Counted from the first letter of the stretch, positions 1 through 11,084 are shown. The stretch: DNA of 64,000 nucleotides from Ypsolopha sequella (GCA_934047225.1 OW204000.1:13720001-13784000), one strand, 5' to 3'. The notes: generated from the letters alone by a model not told the origin. Numbers and translations are program-made.

Positions 1-83
1 AAAACGCCCGTCATATTAAAAACTGCACAAACATAGACAAGTATAAAATGAATGCGTTAGAGCAGGACCGATTTCTCTGGATA

Positions 84-182
84 GCCTCGCATAATATGTG
101 ACTTTTATTTTTGTCACTGTTACTCTAAGCGAAAAAACGTGCGGTGCGAGATAGGTCGCGGGTGGGTTCAGGGCGGAAGAGG
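84..182 (-). repeat. Fragment of TTAA repeat family D
   Basis: The stretch matches, in reverse orientation, the end of a copy at about 7895-7980. Both share a block reading TTTTGTCACTGT followed by a (C/T)AAGCGAAAAA motif and a GC-rich tail. No coding content is seen. The rest of 1-570 is AT-rich with nothing recognisable. Confidence 0.45.
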
Positions 183-574
183 ATAAGTATCGCGTTTTTA
201 TTTTAGACAAGTATTTTTTATAGCTATGTTTTCAATATTATTTAAGTTTTATTTTGTTTCAATAAATATTTATATTAAACCCTAGATTATTTAGTTAAAA
301 TGTATATGTATACCAGAAATTGGTTAAAATTTTCTGTGTATTTAATGAAACAAAACGAAGCATCACTAATTGTTTATTCTTGAAAATATGTTTTCACTGC
401 AATTTTGTCACTTCTACTACTAAATATTGAGATCGTTTTTTTTATCAAACTGGTTCCCTTTCGTATGTTATTTCATTGATGTTTATCTTGAATTCTAAGT
501 GTTGTTTAGTAAGCAGCTCCTGGTGTTGTCTTGAAACATTTCTCCCTGGACGTCTATTGCAAGTTGCAAGTAGG

Positions 575-610
575 TATTTAAACCGGCTGCATCTGTCCTG
601 GAGCATCAGT
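575..610 (+). promoter_or_regulatory. Core promoter of g1: TATA box and initiator
   Basis: TATTTAAA lies at 575-582 and an arthropod-type initiator TCAGT at 606-610, about 31 bp apart. The predicted start gives a 5' UTR of about 35 nt before the ATG at 643. The same TATA/initiator/short-leader layout recurs at most other genes of this cluster, which supports the call. Confidence 0.6.
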
Positions 611-642
611 ATCTTCTGAGCAAGAACAAAACAATCACCAAA

Positions 643-1628
643 ATGTTCAAGCTGGTAATTGATTTTATTTTTAAACAAATGTATTATATATATCTACTCG
701 TACAGCAAACAAATATTTAATACTAATGCTGGTGCTTTAACCTCCTTATAAAGCATATCGTCTTTTATACAAAGTTGTTGAAAGAAGTGTTTTTATAAAC
801 CTAGTTCAGAACAACCATACGAGTTGTTTTATAAAAGTTGAAATGTCGTTGGCATTCATCAGCCTTTATTACCTGATTTACAAGCTATATCAAAAAAAGC
901 TAATCTACATTTTGGCGCAATCTTATTACAGTCTTCTGATCATAGGCATTTTTAGATGATTGAATTCTATGATAAATTGACTTCTATGATATTATATGAT
1001 GATTAACATTTTTAGGAGAGAATTATTATGTATTTTTTTGTTTTATAAATAGTATCTTTATTAGCTCTATTATTACAAATATTTATTTTAATATAAAATA
1101 AGTTAAGTTTAAACTAAATAATCTACAAAAGAAAAAATTATATAAGCTAAACCTATCTAAAACTGAAATTATCTATTTTGTTATTTGATTTGATATAATA
1201 AAGCTTATGTCTAACAGGTTATCTTCACTACCCTGCTGGCTATTTGTGCCGCCAAGCCAGGTATTCACTCCGTGGCATACCCAGCTGCACCTGTGGTAGC
1301 TGCGGCCTACACTGCCCCTGTCGCTGCCGCATACACCGCCCCTGTCGCTGCCGCATACACCGCCCCTGTCGCTGCTGCATACACCGCCCCTATTGCTGCT
1401 GCGTACACCGCTCCCGTGGCCGCTGCCTACACTGCTCCAGTTGCCGCTGCCTACACCGCTCCAGTTGCCACATCCTACGTTTCCCGATATGATGCAACAT
1501 ACGCTGCCCCCTATGCTGCCTACACTGCCCCCTATGCTGCCTACTCTGCTCCAATAGCAGCTGCTTACGCTGCCTATACTGCTCCAGTGGCGGCAGCTTA
1601 TACCGCCCCCGTACTACTAAAAAAGTAA
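643..1628 (+). CDS. g1: secreted Ala/Pro/Tyr-rich cuticular-type protein
   Basis: Two coding exons, 643-654 (MFKL, donor GTAATT) and 1218-1628 (acceptor AACAG), give 140 residues with a phase-0 junction. Residues 1-16 form a signal peptide (MFKLVIFTTLLAICAA) ending just before KP. The mature chain contains seven copies of an eight-residue VAAAYTAP-like unit (24-bp tandem, 1296-1463), then YAAPYAAY-type repeats, and ends in VLLKK. No enzyme domain or chitin-binding R&R consensus is visible. Composition and the split signal peptide fit low-complexity cuticular proteins of insects, so the likely role is structural, in secreted cuticle. The first exon was chosen because its twelve bases are identical to those of g2 and g3. 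Overlapping open frames on 1244-1492 are shadows of the repeat. No canonical AATAAA is seen before the transposable element that starts at 1937. Confidence 0.85.
1296..1463 (+). repeat. Coding minisatellite, 7 x 24 bp
   Basis: Seven in-frame 24-bp units of the form GTxGCTGCxGCxTACACxGC encode VAAAYTAP, with one IAAAYTAP unit. Differences between units are mostly third-position changes. Unit number could vary between individuals without breaking the frame. Confidence 0.85.
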
Positions 1629-1936
1629 AGACTGAAAAATCGGATACATAACATGCTTGACAAAAGAATATATTAATATAAGTAGTAAATGAAGTTGACT
1701 GAAATTCGCGTTTCTTTTTATTTTATTTTATAATGACAAGCCAACATGCACAGCACAAAGAAATTTTTCAATATCATACAAAGCGACGTAACTGGTTGTT
1801 GTGTTATTTATTTCGTAACAAGTAACATATTTTACTTGGACGGTGAAATGGGATGGATGTTAGAGGATGCGGCACCCTCATTTTATAATGAAAAGATTTC
1901 TTTCAAGAGTATTGCCTTCAAAGTTGCAGTAGTTAA

Positions 1937-2363
1937 GGGGCTGCAGAATGCTGAAATTCAGTCCCGCTCTAACGCTTTTGTGTTTTAACTGTCTATCCTT
2001 CTCTCATCAGATGCCACGCACGCAAAACTTCAGTTATTTTGAAATCGTTGCCACATTAGGACATTAACCATAATTTCTTTATGTAATAAAGATGGTTTTG
2101 TCTAGTATCTGCGTATGTTGGTTTCGTTTCAATCAGGTTTGAAATCTGGAAACTGAATCGCATTTTTCGTGAAATTCGTGTTTTTTTTAAAGTAATATTA
2201 AGTTAAAGTAATAAAAGAAGATTGAAAGTATATTTATTTATAAAGTGTAATTAATAATGGTCTTGAGTCAAAAAAACACGCCATATTTTTTCAAATTTTT
2301 ACCGTCTACACGGATGACGGAACTGATTCACTGCAAAACTGATGTTTAGCATAGTGGAGCCCC
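1937..2363. mobile_element. TTAA-flanked MITE, family A copy 1
   Basis: The element is bounded by TTAA at 1933-1936 and 2364-2367. Its ends are inverted: GGGGCTGCAGAATGCT on the left, and AGCATAGTGGAGCCCC on the right, which reads GGGGCTCCACTATGCT in reverse. A second copy lies at 22566-22971 with clear similarity along the whole length. The exact TTAA duplication is the hallmark of piggyBac-type insertion. No transposase is encoded, so it would be non-autonomous. An 80-codon open frame at 1746-1988 crossing the left end is fortuitous. Confidence 0.75.
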
Positions 2364-3052
2364 TTAAACTACTTACTTACACTGAAAATAAAAGGAGTTA
2401 AATAATTTACTGCATATTCAAGTAGCCACATTGTATACGAGTATGTGTACTTGTTACAATATAGATTACGATAACTATAACTAAAAATACTGCAAGTGCA
2501 TTTATTCATCATGTTGACATAACCGTTACCGTTTCATGGAAAACACAATTTCACAAATTCGGCGCCGTTTGAATATCTCGCCATCTCGCACCTCTTGATG
2601 AGAGATGGATCGGAGTGCGGTGTGGGGGGAAGGGAAACATATCCTAAGATGTGTGCAAAGTTTTATTGAGATTAAAACCATCGGGACATCACAAACACTC
2701 AAAAGCATTTATATACAGCTGAAAGGGAAAGAGCCACTTAGAAGTATTATTTAACTAAATAAATCAGTTTAACTTTTATGATGTAATATTGTAAAACTAC
2801 ACGATACTGATCGCGAACTTTTTTGGTAGAATTTTGACCGAGACCTGTTCGATTTATGTTGATTTATTTTCGAGAGTTTTAAAATTACATTTTGCAACTG
2901 GTTTAATGGACCCAAGTTTTGAGTGGCTAATGATCTAGACTAGAACACTCAACTAGAATCTCGTTTTCCAAGTATTATTATTATGCTTAGGCGATAAAAA
3001 TTATTAAACGGAGAATTTTTAAATAAAAGAATCAATATAGTCAATCAATATC

Positions 3053-3270
3053 GTATTCCCTACGATATAGCAACATAAAAACCAATATGAGAGCGCCGAC
3101 TTCAAGAGAACATAATGTTTTAGGAAGAAAGAAGTCGGCAAAAGTGTTGTTTCGGTACCATCGGTCATACAATTATTTTTAACTTTTTAGCGAATTATTG
3201 CTGTTACTATTTTTTTGTTAAAAGCTTACTTTGCATTTTATTTAATCAAAATTACTTCTGCAACTGTTGT
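3053..3270 (+). repeat. Family I repeat fragment (GCCGACTTC palindrome)
   Basis: A block beginning TATTCCCTACGATATAGCAA and containing GAGCGCCGACTTC is nearly identical to 14141-14340, and part of it recurs at 38150-38370. The stretch 2370-3050 before it is AT-rich with no supported feature. Confidence 0.6.
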
Positions 3271-3422
3271 AGCGCTGCGGGCAGTGCAGCCTCTTCGCCC
3301 TCGCGTAATAAAATACAGGCACCCATGCCTGCGGCGACCAGCCTTAGCCACTACGGCTCACACGGGTACCTATACTTTGTCCACAAAATAACCACTTACA
3401 GAAAATTTACTCTGCATAACTA

Positions 3423-3557
3423 GCGAAAACAAGCGCACGCACACATAGACGCGTACGTACGACGATCTCGGATGAAGTCGGTCGAATGCCAATACGAAAT
3501 TCTGCCGAGATCATCATACGTAAGGCGTCTATGCATGTGTGCGTCTGTTTTCGCTCC
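3423..3557. repeat. GC-rich imperfect hairpin
   Basis: The left arm, beginning GCGAAAACAAGCGCACGC, and the right arm, ending GCGTCTGTTTTCGC, pair over roughly 50 bp, including CGATCTCGG/CCGAGATC. Overlapping open frames on both strands (about 90 codons each) arise because the region is stop-poor and palindromic; neither has a recognisable domain. The surrounding 3270-3780 is GC-richer than its neighbourhood but not assigned. Confidence 0.5.
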
Positions 3558-4187
3558 GTCGTCGAGCCGGCCTTCTGGTAGTATCTATTTTGTGCTTTGT
3601 TACTGCGGACGAGGGCTGCCCTCCCTTTGCGCCTCCAGCTTTTTGTATTTATACATTCTAGGGGTAGTAACCACAAGACTGCGTGTAGTCGGTGCTCTAA
3701 TTCGGTTTTGGAACAGATTCAACCTATTTTCTGCGTGGAGTCGGGGCAGTAGGTCAAACTGACAGGACAACGACAAAGACAGGACAGACCAAGAAGTTTA
3801 TAACTTATAGTTTCTTGGAACATACCCTTCAGATCATCCTAAAAAATGAAGGATAAACTGACTTTTCACAGATATTAAAAACGTTCGACTAGGCTGTGTT
3901 TATATGGGCGAGATTCCATGCGAGATTCCCTTTGCTATTACTTACTATTATATTGAAGGAAGAGAAATTTTGCGGACCAAGGCTTGTAGTATAGTGCTTT
4001 ACTCAAAAATGCTTGTATGTGGTCATTATTTTCACAACCTTCAAGTTTGTATTTTTTCTTTGACTTCGGTGGCAATAAATTTGAGTTACATGTTTGAGGA
4101 GCGGTGGTTTTGGAATGGTGCATAGTATTTCTATACTAACCAATTCCTAAAGCTTAATTTCTAAAATATTTTTGTTTATTTTTTTTC

Positions 4188-4310
4188 AGAGAATATACGT
4201 CATTTTAAGGCATAGTTTTCATTATTTTGGTTTATATGACTTTTTATGATTTTTAGAGATTTGTCCGATATGATGTCCCTTGAGAATTTTAGACATCATA
4301 CTTGCTCAAC
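4188..4310 (+). repeat. Family J repeat fragment
   Basis: GAGAATATACG(T/C)CATTTTAA, then TTTTCATTATTTTGG, then CTTGAGAATTTTAGACAT. The same order is found at 33790-33920, and inverted at 55880-56020 and 12890-13010. The remainder of 4310-5020 contains only AT-rich sequence with short internal repeats (a TTTTTGAGTAAAGT motif occurs twice). Confidence 0.5.
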
Positions 4311-5020
4311 GAAGGTTGTCAAAATAATTGAGGTAAAGTTGTGTATATTATAAGCATTTTTGAGTAAAGTCATTTAAAGATAATACATAAGGATGGTGGC
4401 TAAAACTTACCAGCCATGAAATTCCATACAACTTTGCTGGCGCCGAAAAGTCTACTTTGCTCAAAGAAGGTTGTCAAAATAATTACCACATTTTAAGCAT
4501 TTTTGAGTAAAGTAATAAACATAAGGTGACATAAATTTATTCAGCTAAATTCATTTCAAAGGCTTGGTAAGTGATTAGTAGTATCACTGATTACTACTTG
4601 TTACCACTTGTTACTAATTTGCAAAATAAAATTTTGACCTTCTTTGTAATTGACTCGGAACTGAGCTTGCATTTGTAGGGAATACAAAAAAAAAATTACG
4701 AATTTCACAACTATTATCTGTTTCATTATCACAATTGTTATCTATTTCCACAACTAATTATACATTTTCGTATGTGAGGTAAAGTTGTGTCACTCTCACG
4801 ATTCAGTAGGCAAACTTTAGCTATTTGCCAAGAATTTGGCTTACCTGATACCTTGCCAGAATACAGGATGTTGTCATCTTGCAAATAAGCATATTTTTTT
4901 TGCATGTTTTTTGTACAATAATATCAGTGTTTTATCAGAGAATTATGGGTAGACTAGACAGGTAGAAAGATATATAGTCTTTTCATTATAGCAAAAAAGT
5001 ATGTAAATTATAGCAGTGAC

Positions 5021-5107
5021 GTGCATAGAACTTTTTGCTGGAAAAGCAATAATTTTATTGTAAAACTTGACCTTCTCATTGCTTTTCCAGCAAAAAGTTC
5101 CATGCAC
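5021..5107. repeat. Compact 30-bp-arm hairpin
   Basis: The left arm 5021-5050 starts GTGCATAGAACTTTTTGCTG. The right arm 5078-5107 ends TTCCATGCAC. The arms pair at 29 of 30 positions around a 27-base loop. The size resembles a miRNA precursor, but a very small MITE is equally possible. No second copy was noticed in the window. Confidence 0.5.
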
Positions 5108-5526
5108 TGAACTAAAGATACAAAGATACAACAAAGAACACGGTAAATGGATTTTGAACCGTTTCTATTTTAACTTACCTTCAATATAAATTTAGACAAG
5201 TATTTATTGAAATATAATATTATTGTATTAAAAAAGGCCTAAATCAATAAAAGCCTAAAATGGATGCCACGCAGACATCTCAGCGATAGATATAACGTTA
5301 CTTAAAGCATTCTTTGATGTATTATTCAGAGATATTTTGACACAAATAATATTTCGCCCCATATTCGCATAAAATCTTTTAAGAGTGCGACCAAGGTATA
5401 AATGAACGTGCTAAAATGGAAACTAACTCTTAATTTCATACCTCAGTCGTTTTTGCACTCTACTTTATCTTACCTAGATATATCCACTATTTGAAACATG
5501 ACATGTAACTTTAGTAATGCTTTTGT

Positions 5527-5821
5527 TAAGAGCGGTTTTGCATCGCAGCCGGATTGTGAAAAATCCGCCTTTTTCTAATTAATCGAAACAGAACATTTAA
5601 AATCAAAATTCACTCAATAGTTATTCAACAAAACCTTATTACCTATGTATTGTGTATGTTGCCATCGCAAAGTTTCTGTTGGTTTCTGTAAATTAGAATT
5701 CCCAAAATTCTGAATTAAAAAAATATAATAAGGTAAAATAACAATTGAGTGATTTTTTAATTTTAATGTTCAGTTTCGATTAATTAGAAAAAGGCGGGTT
5801 TTTCACAATCCGGCTGCGAAA
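5527..5821. mobile_element. Palindromic MITE, family B copy 1
   Basis: The left arm has GCAGCCGGATTGTGAAAAAT then CCGCCTTTTTCTAATTAATC. The right arm is its inverse, ending CACAATCCGGCTGCGAAAC. Related one-armed copies lie at 41876-42030 and 48793-48925. No coding content. Confidence 0.7.
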
Positions 5822-5928
5822 CTTTTTCTAACTTTTTCTAGACAATACATTCCTAAAGTTGTTATCCTTCAATGAAGAATTCCTTGCCGGTTTAATTTAA
5901 TAGCTATTCTATCAATATCCTGTCCGTA

Positions 5929-6325
5929 ATCGTAGTTTATGCTACAAGGGCGCAAAGGAATAAATTACGAGGACGATTTAAAACACGAGCGTAGCGAGTG
6001 TTTTAAACGTAACCGAGTAATTTATTGCTCTTACGCCCGTGTATCATACTACGTTTTTCAATGCAGTGTGAGGAAATAAAACAAATATAATTTTGTGAAC
6101 TTTAAATTATATTTGGCTCAAAAGGACTGTATCCAGAGCCGTTAAACAGTGGAAAAAAAGAATGACATTTATGGTACACAGGAAAGGCTGCAGGTTAGCC
6201 AACCATTGTAAATAAATTAAAAAAAAAATTATAATAATAAAGCCCTAGGGCAAAATAATCGACTTTCTGTTCGGTTTTGATGCATAAAAAGTGGGCCTTT
6301 ACGAGCACTTGCATTGAAAAAGTAT
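5929..6325 (+). repeat. Family C dispersed repeat, copy 1
   Basis: The copy begins with an imperfect palindromic head (TTTATGCTACAAGGGCG ... CGCCCGTGTATCATACTACG, centred on GAGCGTAGCGAGTG). A body follows from TTTTTCAATGCA to TGCATTGAAAAA containing GGCTCAAAAGGACTGTATCC and GCCCTAGGGCAAAATAATCG. Body ends are inverted (TTTTTCAATGCA). Other copies are near 24336, 35223, 48441, 57985, 58386 and 63478. Minus-strand open frames of 60-100 codons in several copies reflect the shared sequence and lack a known domain. Confidence 0.7.
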
Positions 6326-6425
6326 TTCAAGATTCGAATCACGTAGATATCGTCCCGACATCAGTCGTCCTTGCCAGTTCAGACTTCGATTCTGATCACA
6401 AAACAATGGGGGTCACAGTACTCCT

Positions 6426-6462
6426 TATATACTAACTTGGTCCAGAACAATCCACAGTCAGT
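6426..6462 (+). promoter_or_regulatory. Core promoter of g2
   Basis: TATATA at 6426-6431 and initiator TCAGT at 6458-6462, about 32 bp apart. The leader to the ATG at 6489 is about 29 nt. Confidence 0.6.
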
Positions 6463-6488
6463 GTCCAACAGGCAAACCCAAAACAATC

Positions 6489-8871
6489 ATGTTCAAGCTG
6501 GTAAGTTATTCATTGCTGATACTGGACAATTATAGCAATAAAGTTATTTTCCTTTAATTATAAAAGTAATAAATTCTGATTGATATGAAGTTGTTATCTA
6601 CCTATTATCCATTATAATTTTCATATTTTTCTACGCAGCTGCATGCATATTGTAGCATTCTTGCATAAAATGTATGTCAATTGTCATAGTTACTCAATAC
6701 AGCACCTATATATATCCTTATAAAACTTAAGAAGTGTTGTACGTATTCTTTTTTTGTCTTATTTTAAAACATGTTTTATTTAATGGCTTTTAGTAACACA
6801 AGATTAGAATTTATTGACTTGCTATTCTTCCAAATTTGTTGAAAAACAGGTCGTACAGAAGACATCCTAGATAAAATCATAGGTTCATTGCTTTTGGTCC
6901 GCAAAATGCAAGAAACTAATAATTTCAAGGTTATGAAGTAAAAATATTCAAAAGGCTTCTTTTTTGGTGGACTAAATTACGGAAAGAAGAGCCTGTGGTT
7001 GTTAAATTGTTACATCGTTTAGAAGTTCAATATTTGTCTCGAATTTAATGATCATAATAATAATAATAAAAATTCTTTATTGCACATAAAGCGAACTTAA
7101 TGCCAGTTAGCATTATCTTCCAGTAAACTTTTGGTGATGTGGATAAACTTGGGTAGTGCCGAAAAAATATCTGAAAAATATCTAAATATTAAAACAGAAT
7201 ATATACACAATTATTAATCTACCATTACGAACCAGACAATAAAACATAATATATTTTATTTAACAAATGCCTATACTAAAATAAATACAATATAATATAT
7301 ATAATAGTACAAATTTATATATGATACACAATTAAGACAAGACTGTAAACTCATACAAACCAAGAAACGCAAATTTCAAATATTTTGCGTTTGAAGAAAG
7401 TGCTGATCAAGTTTAAAAACAAAGTAATTGATGAAGATTGTCGAATGCTAACTGGTAAACAATTCCACAGACCTATTGCAGATATTGTGAAGGAATTAGT
7501 GAACATGTTAGTTTTATGTATCGGATTGCGCAAGAGCATTGGTTACTTATATTTAAGGCGATATGCGAAAAAAATATGGGTGTTTCTTTTCTGTGTATTT
7601 CATGAAATACACGGAAAATTATAATCAGTTTCTGGTATATGCATCTTGACTATATAATCTGGGGATTTCAAATTGGAAAACTTGTTTGGATAAATTTTCC
7701 TCGATAGAAATAATTGTTGAAATTAGGTCTTCAAACACACTTTTTCTCCTCGTTTGACTAATAGGAACCATATACAGAATTCAGACATATTTTATTAGGT
7801 GTGTTTCCACAATATCTAGAGATTTCATATTTGAAATTTTACTAGCTATTTTAGTTTTTTTATAAAAATTATAAAACTAACATTTTTCGCTTTCGCCCTG
7901 AATCCGCCCCTCTCGCACTGCGCGATTTTTCGCTTGGAGTGACAGTGACAAAAATAAAATTCGCATAGCCTCTTAAGTGTTATTTATAACTATAACAATT
8001 TATGTGGACCAGTTTATGTGTCAGAATGCTGAAGCTGTTTGGCTATCCTGGCTAGGCTGACTGACCGGGGGGAAGTGCACAATATTCACGATTGTGGAGA
8101 ATCAGTGCAGGACTCATCGCCCCCGCTACGAATTTAGAATTTAGAATTTAACTATAACAACAAAATAACACACACAAAAATGTTTTGAAAGGGTCTAGGA
8201 AGAAGGGGCTAGATCATGTCCAATACTTCGTCAAATAATTCGTAACAGTAACATGCAATTTTATGTAAAGTAGTTGAAAAAAAATCTAACATATACTAAA
8301 GTACTGGCCATAATATTAAACATTTTTCCCAAAAAAACACTTCAACGTTTTCATGTAAATTTTATATACCTATTTTCTATGGTATAATATAATATTTTAT
8401 ATACCAATTTTGTTTTGCCAAGGCAACATTTTCTTCGGCAGAATTGTGCAGTATTTTATGTAATTTTATTTTAAACTAGCCTTTCGCCCGCGGCTCCACC
8501 CGCTTATGACAAAAATATTGGTTTTGGTCTGAATACAATATTAATAGAGACATTATATTATTATATTAATGAGCTCATATTAAGACGGGACTTTGTTGAT
8601 TCCAAGTAATAAATGAATAACCCATTTCATAAAAAAACATTTTTACTACTTTAAGTCTACATTATGTTTTTTTCTTTTTCAGGTATTCTTCGCTGCTCTT
8701 TTGGCTTTCGCCGCCGCCAAGCCCCTGATCTACACGGCCCCGTACGCCGCAGCGTACACCGCCCCTGTCGCCGCTGCGTACACCGCGCCTGTTGCCGCTG
8801 CGTACACCGCCTACAACCCTTACGCGTACTCCGCGTACACTTACGCTTCACCCTACTCTTACTACTTCTGA
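6489..8871 (+). CDS. g2: short secreted Ala/Tyr-rich cuticular-type protein
   Basis: Exon 1 is 6489-6500 (MFKL, donor GTAAGT) and exon 2 is 8683-8871 (acceptor TTTTTCAG), giving 66 residues. The signal peptide MFKLVFFAALLAFAAA ends at residue 16, before KPLIYTAP. The mature part has three YTAP-type repeats (PYAAAYTAPVAAAYTAPVA) and a Tyr/Ser tail ending YSYYF. It reads like a shortened version of g1, sharing the VAAAYTAP unit and the same first exon, so a tandem-duplicate origin is likely. Expected role: small structural cuticle component. The 2.18-kb intron carries a LINE fragment and a family D fragment. An alternative is a neuropeptide-like precursor annotation, but no dibasic processing sites are present. 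Confidence 0.85.
7065..7539 (-). mobile_element. LINE 3' end: reverse-transcriptase C-terminal tail and UTR
   Basis: On the minus strand 7539-7351 reads NMFTNSFTISAIGLWNCLPV followed by SIRQSSS. This matches the run (F...AI.LWN.LP..IR) at the C-terminus of many insect non-LTR polyproteins. Downstream toward 7065 is an A/T-rich UTR with ATAATAATAATAATA. Related UTR sequence (GTTAGCATTATCTTCCAGT) is seen again near 12070. The fragment is 5'-truncated and sits in the g2 intron. The overlapping plus-strand frame at 7385-7624 is a shadow. Confidence 0.6.
7640..7985 (-). repeat. Family D relative in the g2 intron
   Basis: Contains CTCGATAGAAATAATTGTTG, GGTGTGTTTCCACAATATCT and a CCGCCCCTCTCGCACTG block that match the copy at 33193-33610 in order. 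Both family ends look eroded, so no target duplication is claimed. A short CTAGCCTTTCGCCCGCGGCT block near 8475 is another common moth-type repeat motif. Confidence 0.5.
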
Positions 8872-9589
8872 AAAAGACGACTTCAATGATGACTTAGGCT
8901 TACGTTCAAATATATACTTTATTGCAGACTTTTATGGCAAAAAATCTATGAGTAATTTGATTTTACTCTATATTTATCTATTAATAGCAAAGCCAGTGAT
9001 ACTCATAATTAAATGTTATGACCTCTAAAACAATATTTTTATTTTGAGACCCTTATTTTTGTACAATTGTGTGTACAGACAGATTTCTACTTCACGAAGT
9101 CCGATTGGCTTGGTTGCAGAAGTCCGTGCACACACACTTTTTCTCGGGAGTAGTGGTGATAATTGCCGGGAAAATTTCCATGAAATCTTTACGGAAAAAT
9201 TGGTAGTTATCAAAAATAAAAGTAAAAAAATCGTGACAATAAATTATGGTTTTTGTTCAGTTATGGCCACTTTTTGGTGTTACTGAATCTAGGAGCAAAT
9301 TTTATGTGTTTACACACTTCCCTTTAACTGTATTTTCCCACTGGGACCTATAATTTGCACAAAATGTTTTGCGCGGTCTTACTATTAGTACATTCATCGA
9401 ATGTAATGAAGCTAGTCAACGAGTGACGTATTTAGGAGCGAGCGATACGACGGAAGTTTCGTAAATATTCTGGAAGATTTCCTGAATACACCCGGAAAAC
9501 TTTCCAAAATTTAAGAAAAATTTCAGAAATATTCCGGAGTTTTCATCTCTACTCGGGAACAATACTCAAACTCAAACAAAACGCGTGTC

Positions 9590-9780
9590 TATTACGACCA
9601 TGGACAAACTAACTTCTTGAGATAGAATAGCCGTACCAGACGGAGGTAAGCTATGCCTGGAGAACAAACTTTTCCTTTTAAATAATAACGTGATGGGTGG
9701 TGAACCCTTACGCCTTTCTTCGGGTTCAAATACACACCATTTTCGCACTTGTCAGCGACTGACGTAACAGCCATGATGCA
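9590..9780 (-). repeat. Possible SINE fragment
   Basis: AACGTGAT followed by CTTCGGG(T)CAAATACACAC resembles the body of the SINE copy at 56468-56790. No tRNA-like promoter is visible here, so the assignment rests on partial similarity only. The preceding stretch 8900-9590 shows nothing supportable beyond AT-rich DNA. Confidence 0.3.
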
Positions 9781-10205
9781 GTGCAAGCTGATATTTCGTT
9801 CAAAATTTCAACCACCACGTATGGCGAGCGAACAACCGGTTTTATGGTGCCTCGGCCTATCAATAGCTTACCTACCGATCTTTGCAACAGTTTAACTCTT
9901 ATTAATATTAAGGCCAAATTAAAAAAACTTTTTCTTGATTCAAATTATTCATCTTAACTATCTATTCTAAGTTTTTTTAAATTTTTCGCTTACCTAGCTC
10001 CAGGAAAAGATAACAAATTACTATGTATAAATTTATAATTTTAGCTGTTTATTGTAAGCAAAGTGCCAAATTATTATTTTGCTCTTGTAGCTAAGTGTAA
10101 CGTGACTCACGATAGCACAAGTTCAAACCTTTGTGGTTTTTAGCTGCTATTATTATTTTCTGTTATAATTTTGTGTAAACAAAATAAATAAAAAATAAAA
10201 AAACG
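9778..10205 (+). mobile_element. LINE 3' end: polyprotein tail plus UTR
   Basis: The plus frame near 9780-9957 reads TTGFMVPRPINSLPTDLCNS then IKAKLKKLFLD and a stop. This is the (R..G...PR.IN.LP) tail seen in Jockey-like retrotransposon proteins. About 230 bp of UTR follow, ending in an A-rich AAATAAATAAAAAATAAAAA tract near 10180-10203, as expected of a target-primed insertion. It is 5'-truncated. Confidence 0.55.
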
Positions 10206-10241
10206 TGTCGATTAGCAAATTTTTCCGACGGAGTCACTTAC

Positions 10242-10402
10242 GCGCCGACCACACAGAGCGCGTTCTGCGATCCAAACAATAGAACGCGGGTTCTAGCGGT
10301 CTCTGTGTCATTACACACGGTGACTCACTGTGTGTAAGGATCCAAGCCGTCGCGTCGCCTAGTTAGATCACATGACCGCAGAACGCTCTGTGTGGTCGGC
10401 GC
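10242..10402. mobile_element. MITE with GCGCCGACCACACAGAGC ends
   Basis: The left end GCGCCGACCACACAGAGCGC (10242-10261) is inverted at the right as GCTCTGTGTGGTCGGCGC, ending at 10402. CTTAC flanks both ends (10237-10241 and 10403-10407), a probable 5-bp target duplication. Length is 161 bp with no coding capacity. Confidence 0.7.
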
Positions 10403-11084
10403 CTTACACTTACGTATTGTCACAGTATAAGAAAGTAAGCAGTATTACGTCTTCATATAAACTGCCGAAAACTACGCGCTTCCAAATCTCAGGAAACTTC
10501 AGAATACGACTGTCGCGGTTGCGCCGCAGTTACATGCGGACAGTGTGAGATGCTCCCGCATATTTATTTACGTAAAGATCGAAGCACGCAGTTTACGAAC
10601 AAATAACAGAAGTTTCTTTTTCTCCGCCATGTTTATATCCCCAATTTTAATTTTAATGAAGCTATTTATCAGAATGCGAATTTCTACTCTGTGAAGTTTA
10701 ATAACAAAGCTTTTGTGCATCCTAAACTAGGCGCAAATATGTATCTGTAGCTGATTTTATTACTTCGTAGTATTTAGAAATGGGACAATGTTATTTGATC
10801 CTCTAAAATATAATTGATCTATTGTAAATGTGCACTTTTTTAAATAAACGATGTTTTGTTTATTTTTTATCTTTATATTAATTATTACGTCTATATTAAT
10901 TGATCGACAGATAAATTATAAATAAACGGGGTTTAAAGTAAAATTATCGAATTATATTTAAGAATACTCAATTAATACTTGGTATTCAAGAATAATATTT
11001 GATCCCCTTTTTTAATTATTGGCCTTTTCTTTTAACTATGGTTATGGTTATTAGAAAGTTGTTCGTATAGAGTAGTACTATGGC

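Noticed and set aside
1244..1492. 82-codon Cys/Arg/His-rich frame inside g1 exon 2
   Set aside because: It is the +1 shadow of the 24-bp repeat (CRCRIHRP pattern); the frame of g1 has the signal peptide, splice sites and stop.
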